From Candidatus Pygmaiobacter gallistercoris (GTDB lineage: Bacteria > Bacillota > Clostridia > Oscillospirales > Ruminococcaceae), in NCBI GenBank assembly GCA_019113125.1, contig DXIA01000050.1, positions 1 to 7,755 of the forward strand: a stretch of DNA of 7,755 nt, read 5' to 3'. This document shows positions 4,932-7,755 of this stretch, piece after piece; positions within the stretch are counted from its first letter, which is position 1; the number at the start of each line of letters is the position of its first letter. The notes under the pieces are model-generated. The model saw only the letters and a program-made list of their open reading frames with translations, made no database searches and had not been told where the DNA came from. The translations under genes and the position numbers were made by a program.

Positions 4932-5186
4932 ATGGAAAGAATGACACTGAATGAACTCGAGATCGGTCGCAGCGCGACGGTGCTGACGGTCGGGGGAGAG
5001 GGGGCGCTGCGGCGCCACCTGCTGGACATGGGACTGACCCCGAAGACGACGGTCACGGTGCGCAAGCGGGCGCCGCTGGGGGACCCGATCGAGCTGCGGC
5101 TGCGGGGATATGAGCTGACGCTGCGGCTGGAGGACGCGAAGAAGATCACCGTCGCCCCGCTGGATGAAAAGGGGGAGAAGGTATGA
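4932..5186 (+). CDS. feoA: FeoA, small SH3-like ferrous iron transport protein
   Basis: This 84-residue cytoplasmic protein of the FeoA family has an SH3-like beta-barrel fold and is required with FeoB for Fe2+ uptake, probably acting on the FeoB cytosolic part. The diagnostic core is present: LNELEIGRSATVLTVGG (6-22), then RRHLLDMGLTPKTTVTV (27-43), APLGDPIELRLRGYELTLR (47-65) and DAKKITV (68-74). The ATG at 4932 is preceded by AGAGG (4921-4925) with 6 bases of spacing. An ATG three codons later (4941), preceded by GAGG at 4928-4931, is almost as good and would match the usual MTLNEL start of relatives. The stop overlaps the feoB start by four bases (ATGA), coupling translation of the two. 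Confidence 0.95.
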   Translation: MERMTLNELEIGRSATVLTVGGEGALRRHLLDMGLTPKTTVTVRKRAPLGDPIELRLRGYELTLRLEDAKKITVAPLDEKGEKV

Positions 5187-7162
5187 TCTTTGCACTGGCA
5201 GGCAACCAGAACAGCGGCAAGACCACCCTGTTCAACCAGCTCACCGGCTCGAACCAGCACGTCGGAAACTTCCCCGGGGTGACGGTGGAGCAGAAGATGG
5301 GCACGATGCGGGGGGAGAAGGACGTGCAGGTGGTCGACCTGCCCGGCATCTACTCGCTCTCCCCCTACACCAATGAGGAGATTGTCACCCGGGATTACCT
5401 GCTCGGCGGACAGGCGAACGGGATCATCAACATCGTTGACGCGACGAATCTCGAGCGGAACCTCTATCTGACGATGCAGCTGCTTGAACTGGGGCTGCCG
5501 CTGGTCATCGCGCTGAACATGATGGATGAGGTGCGCTCGGGCGGCGGGACGATCCAGGTCGAGAAACTCTCGGCCGAGCTGGGGGTGCCGGTGGTGCCGA
5601 TCTCGGCGGCGAAGGACGAGGGTATCGGGGAGCTGGCCCACACCGCGATCGAGACGGTGGAGAACCACCGGCTGCCGGCGCGGCTGGACTTCTGTTCCGG
5701 CGCGGTCCACCGGGCGATCCACTCGATTGCCCACATGGTGGAGGACCACGCCGCCGCGATCGGGGTGCCGGCCCGGTTTGCCGCGACCAAGCTGGTCGAG
5801 GGGGACGAGCCGATGCTCGAGCGGCTGCGGCTGAGCGACAACGAGGTGGATATGCTCGGCCACACCGTCACCGAGATGGAGCGGGAACTCGGCACCGACC
5901 GGGAGGCTGCAATGGCGGATATGCGGTACAGCTTTATCGAGAAACTCTGCGCCGACACCGTCACCCATCCCGCCGAGAGCAAGGAACACCTGCGCAGCGT
6001 CAAGATCGACGCGGTGCTCACCCACCCGGTGTTCGCGATCCCGATCTTCATCGGGATCATGGCGGCGATCTTCTGGCTGACCTTTGGAGTGATCGGGGCG
6101 GCGCTGAGCGACCTGCTCGATCTGGGGGTCGGCTGGGCGACCACTGCGACCGAAAACTGGCTGATCAACTTCGGCACCAACCCGGTGTTGCGCAGCCTGA
6201 TCATCGACGGCATCTTCGCCGGGGTCGGCACCGTGCTGAGCTTTTTGCCGATCATTGTGGTGCTCTTCTTCTTCCTCTCGCTGCTGGAGGACTCCGGCTA
6301 CATGGCCCGGGTCGCCTTTGTGATGGACAGCCTGCTGCGCCGAATCGGGCTCAGCGGCCGCAGCTTTGTGCCGATGCTGATCGGGTTCGGCTGCAGCGTC
6401 CCGGCGATCCTCTCGGCCCGCACCCTCTCGAGTGAGCGGGACCGCAAGATGACGATTCTGCTGATCCCGTTCATGAGCTGCAGCGCCAAGCTGCCGATCT
6501 ACAGCCTGATGACCGCCGCCTTCTTTCCCGACCACGCAGCGCTGGTGATGGTGCTGCTCTACCTGATCGGGATGGCGCTGGCCATTATCATCGGACTGAT
6601 CTTCAAGAACACCCTTTTCTCCGGTAATCCGGTGCCCTTTGTCATGGAGCTGCCGAACTACCGGCTGCCCAGCCCGAAGAGTGTCCTGCTGCTGATCTGG
6701 GATAAGGTCAAGGACTTTTTGACCCGGGCCTTCACCGTCATCTTTGTCGCCTCGATCGCGATCTGGATCCTCCAGACCTTCGACATCCGGTTCAACATCG
6801 TCGCCGACAGCGGCAGCTCGATGCTCGCCTCGATCGGCCGGCTGATCGCCCCGATCTTTGCACCGCTCGGTTTCGGCGACTGGCGGGCCGCGACCGCGCT
6901 GCTGGCCGGGTTCAGCATGAAGGAGGCGGTGGTCTCGACCTTCGCGGTTCTCTCGAGCGACCTGTCCGCCCTCTTCACGCCGCTGACCGCCTTCGCATTC
7001 CTGATCTTCACCCTGCTCTACACCCCCTGCGTCGCGGCGGTTGGCACCGTCCGCAAGGAGCTGAACACCCGCGCGGCGCTCGGGATGGTGGCCTTTCAGA
7101 CCGGTTTTGCCTGGGCGATGGCCTTTCTCGTCTACCACGCCGGGCTGCTGCTCGGCCTTTGA
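5183..7162 (+). CDS. feoB: FeoB ferrous iron transporter, GTPase-coupled
   Basis: This 659-residue inner-membrane Fe2+ transporter has an N-terminal G-protein domain and a helical membrane core, of normal length. Nucleotide motifs are all visible: G1 GNQNSGKTT (7-15), G2 threonine in PGVTVE (Thr34), G3 DLPG (52-55), G4 NMMD (112-115) and G5 SAAK (141-144). A helical spacer follows to about residue 275. The membrane part carries the two inverted-repeat gate motifs, GFGCSVPA (401-408, Cys404) and CSAKLPIY (433-440, Cys433), plus LEDSGYMARVAF (368-379) and LLYTPCVAAVGT (611-622). GGGGGAG (5171-5177) precedes the ATG by 5 bases. It works with FeoA and probably with the small Cys-rich protein that follows. 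No frameshift or missing residue is seen. Confidence 0.97.
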   Translation: MIFALAGNQNSGKTTLFNQLTGSNQHVGNFPGVTVEQKMGTMRGEKDVQVVDLPGIYSLSPYTNEEIVTRDYLLGGQANGIINIVDATNLERNLYLTMQLLELGLPLVIALNMMDEVRSGGGTIQVEKLSAELGVPVVPISAAKDEGIGELAHTAIETVENHRLPARLDFCSGAVHRAIHSIAHMVEDHAAAIGVPARFAATKLVEGDEPMLERLRLSDNEVDMLGHTVTEMERELGTDREAAMADMRYSFIEKLCADTVTHPAESKEHLRSVKIDAVLTHPVFAIPIFIGIMAAIFWLTFGVIGAALSDLLDLGVGWATTATENWLINFGTNPVLRSLIIDGIFAGVGTVLSFLPIIVVLFFFLSLLEDSGYMARVAFVMDSLLRRIGLSGRSFVPMLIGFGCSVPAILSARTLSSERDRKMTILLIPFMSCSAKLPIYSLMTAAFFPDHAALVMVLLYLIGMALAIIIGLIFKNTLFSGNPVPFVMELPNYRLPSPKSVLLLIWDKVKDFLTRAFTVIFVASIAIWILQTFDIRFNIVADSGSSMLASIGRLIAPIFAPLGFGDWRAATALLAGFSMKEAVVSTFAVLSSDLSALFTPLTAFAFLIFTLLYTPCVAAVGTVRKELNTRAALGMVAFQTGFAWAMAFLVYHAGLLLGL

Positions 7163-7171
7163 GGAGTTTGT

Positions 7172-7321
7172 ATGCATCTAGTTGATTTTGTCCTGATCGC
7201 GCTGCTCGCCGCCGGGATCTTTTTCGCGGTGCGGCACGCCTGGCGCAACCGGGGCGGCTGCTGTGGCGGCGGCTGCGCCGGGTGCAAAAAGTCCTGCGCA
7301 AAACGGGGAGGTGTGAGATGA
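7172..7321 (+). CDS. FeoB-associated Cys-rich membrane peptide
   Basis: This 49-residue protein has one membrane helix (about residues 3-20, VDFVLIALLAAGIFFAV) followed by a short basic stretch and a cysteine cluster with the pattern CC-GGG-C-AG-C-KKS-C (Cys30, 31, 35, 38, 42). This is the layout of the FeoB_associated Cys-rich family found after feoB in Firmicutes and related anaerobes. The function is not established; an iron or redox-sensing accessory role, or a FeoC-like one, is usually suggested. It begins nine bases after the feoB stop with GAGGAG (7161-7166) as ribosome binding site, and its stop overlaps the next start (ATGA). Confidence 0.9.
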   Translation: MHLVDFVLIALLAAGIFFAVRHAWRNRGGCCGGGCAGCKKSCAKRGGVR

Positions 7322-7755
7322 AGGGCGAGCGGCTCTCCCCCCGCGCCAGCAGGCTGCTGGTCACCCTGCTGACCCTGCTCTTCTCGGTCGTCTTTCTCTG
7401 GTCCGGCAACCGGATTGCCGCCGCCGGCGGCGGGGTTCTGCCCCCGCTGACCGACGACGGCTTTCTGCGCGCCAGGGTGGAGGAGATCCTCTCGCGTGAG
7501 GAGGAAAACGGCATCCTCGAGCTGCGGTTTACAGCGACCCTTGAGACCGGCGAGACGGTCACCGCGATCCAGCAGTACAACACCGAGAGCACCGTCGAGC
7601 TGCCGCTCGCAGAGGTCGGCGACCGGGTGACCCTCTACCCGAATCCCGATCCCGCCACCGCCGACAGCGCACCTTACCGGCTGGACGACTATGTCCGGGT
7701 CGACGGGGTGCTACTCCTCACCGGCGTCTTTCTGCTCGGGTTGATCCTGATGGGC
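7318..7755 (+). CDS. YibE/F-like membrane protein (3' partial)
   Basis: The frame runs from ATG 7318 to the window edge, giving 146 residues without a stop. It starts with a signal-anchor-like helix (about 13-28, LLVTLLTLLFSVVFLW), followed by an extracytoplasmic segment of about 100 residues with a small beta-rich look (FLRARVEEIL, ILELRFTATLETGE, VGDRVTLY) and a second hydrophobic helix from about 129 that begins VDGVLLLTGVFLLG. That order, including the DDYVR segment before the helix, is how YibE/F family proteins begin; they continue with several more membrane helices. Their function is unknown. GGGGAGG (7305-7311) precedes the start by 6 bases, and the ATGA overlap places it in the feo operon. 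Family assignment is by pattern, without the C-terminal half. Confidence 0.7.
   Translation, partial: MKGERLSPRASRLLVTLLTLLFSVVFLWSGNRIAAAGGGVLPPLTDDGFLRARVEEILSREEENGILELRFTATLETGETVTAIQQYNTESTVELPLAEVGDRVTLYPNPDPATADSAPYRLDDYVRVDGVLLLTGVFLLGLILMG

Noticed and set aside
4481..7177. 898-codon open frame on the - strand
   Set aside because: It lies opposite feoB, feoA and the end of ktrB, all with clear family motifs; its translation is low-complexity Arg/Gln/Asp/His-rich, typical of the antisense of GC-rich genes.

Overview
The window looks like the junction between the right-hand end of an integrative and conjugative element (ICE) and the chromosome of a GC-rich, low-oxygen Gram-positive bacterium, most likely a Clostridia/Oscillospiraceae-type gut organism. 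The evidence is the strong GGAGG-type ribosome binding sites, the GTG and TTG starts, a FeoA-FeoB-Cys-rich (FeoB-associated) iron operon of the anaerobe type, and a Tn916-family sigma/HTH/Xis/Int module. The genus cannot be fixed from the sequence.

Region 1 (1 to about 3072) is the mobile part, all on the + strand: the 3' part of a small sigma-70-like regulator gene, an overlapping short HTH gene, 584 bases without a convincing protein gene but full of inverted repeats (including a candidate structured RNA at about 816-1075), then an excisionase-like gene and a 481-residue tyrosine recombinase. This order (sigma-like, HTH, xis, int) is the regulatory and recombination end of Tn916-type elements. 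Behind int are repeated GATTRGC motifs that could be integrase arm sites, a bidirectional hairpin terminator, and then the 3' end of a tRNA-Arg(CCT) gene on the - strand. Integration at the 3' end of that tRNA is the natural reading, but the other end of the element is outside the window.

Region 2 (3073 to 7755) reads as chromosome: the tRNA, then a KtrB/TrkH-type K+ channel subunit with a near-consensus promoter whose position forces a downstream TTG start, then a ferrous-iron uptake operon. That operon has a good promoter, a GC-rich palindrome at the predicted transcript start, a GTTAG-N6-CTAAC operator-like palindrome, feoA, feoB (4-base ATGA overlap), a 49-residue Cys-rich FeoB-associated membrane peptide, and (another ATGA overlap) the start of a YibE/F-like membrane protein that runs off the window. 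The tight coupling implies the four are translated from one mRNA.

No defence system, CRISPR array or clearly new protein system is visible. The least explained parts are the inverted-repeat-rich interval between the HTH gene and xis, and the coupling of a YibE/F-like gene to feoAB.
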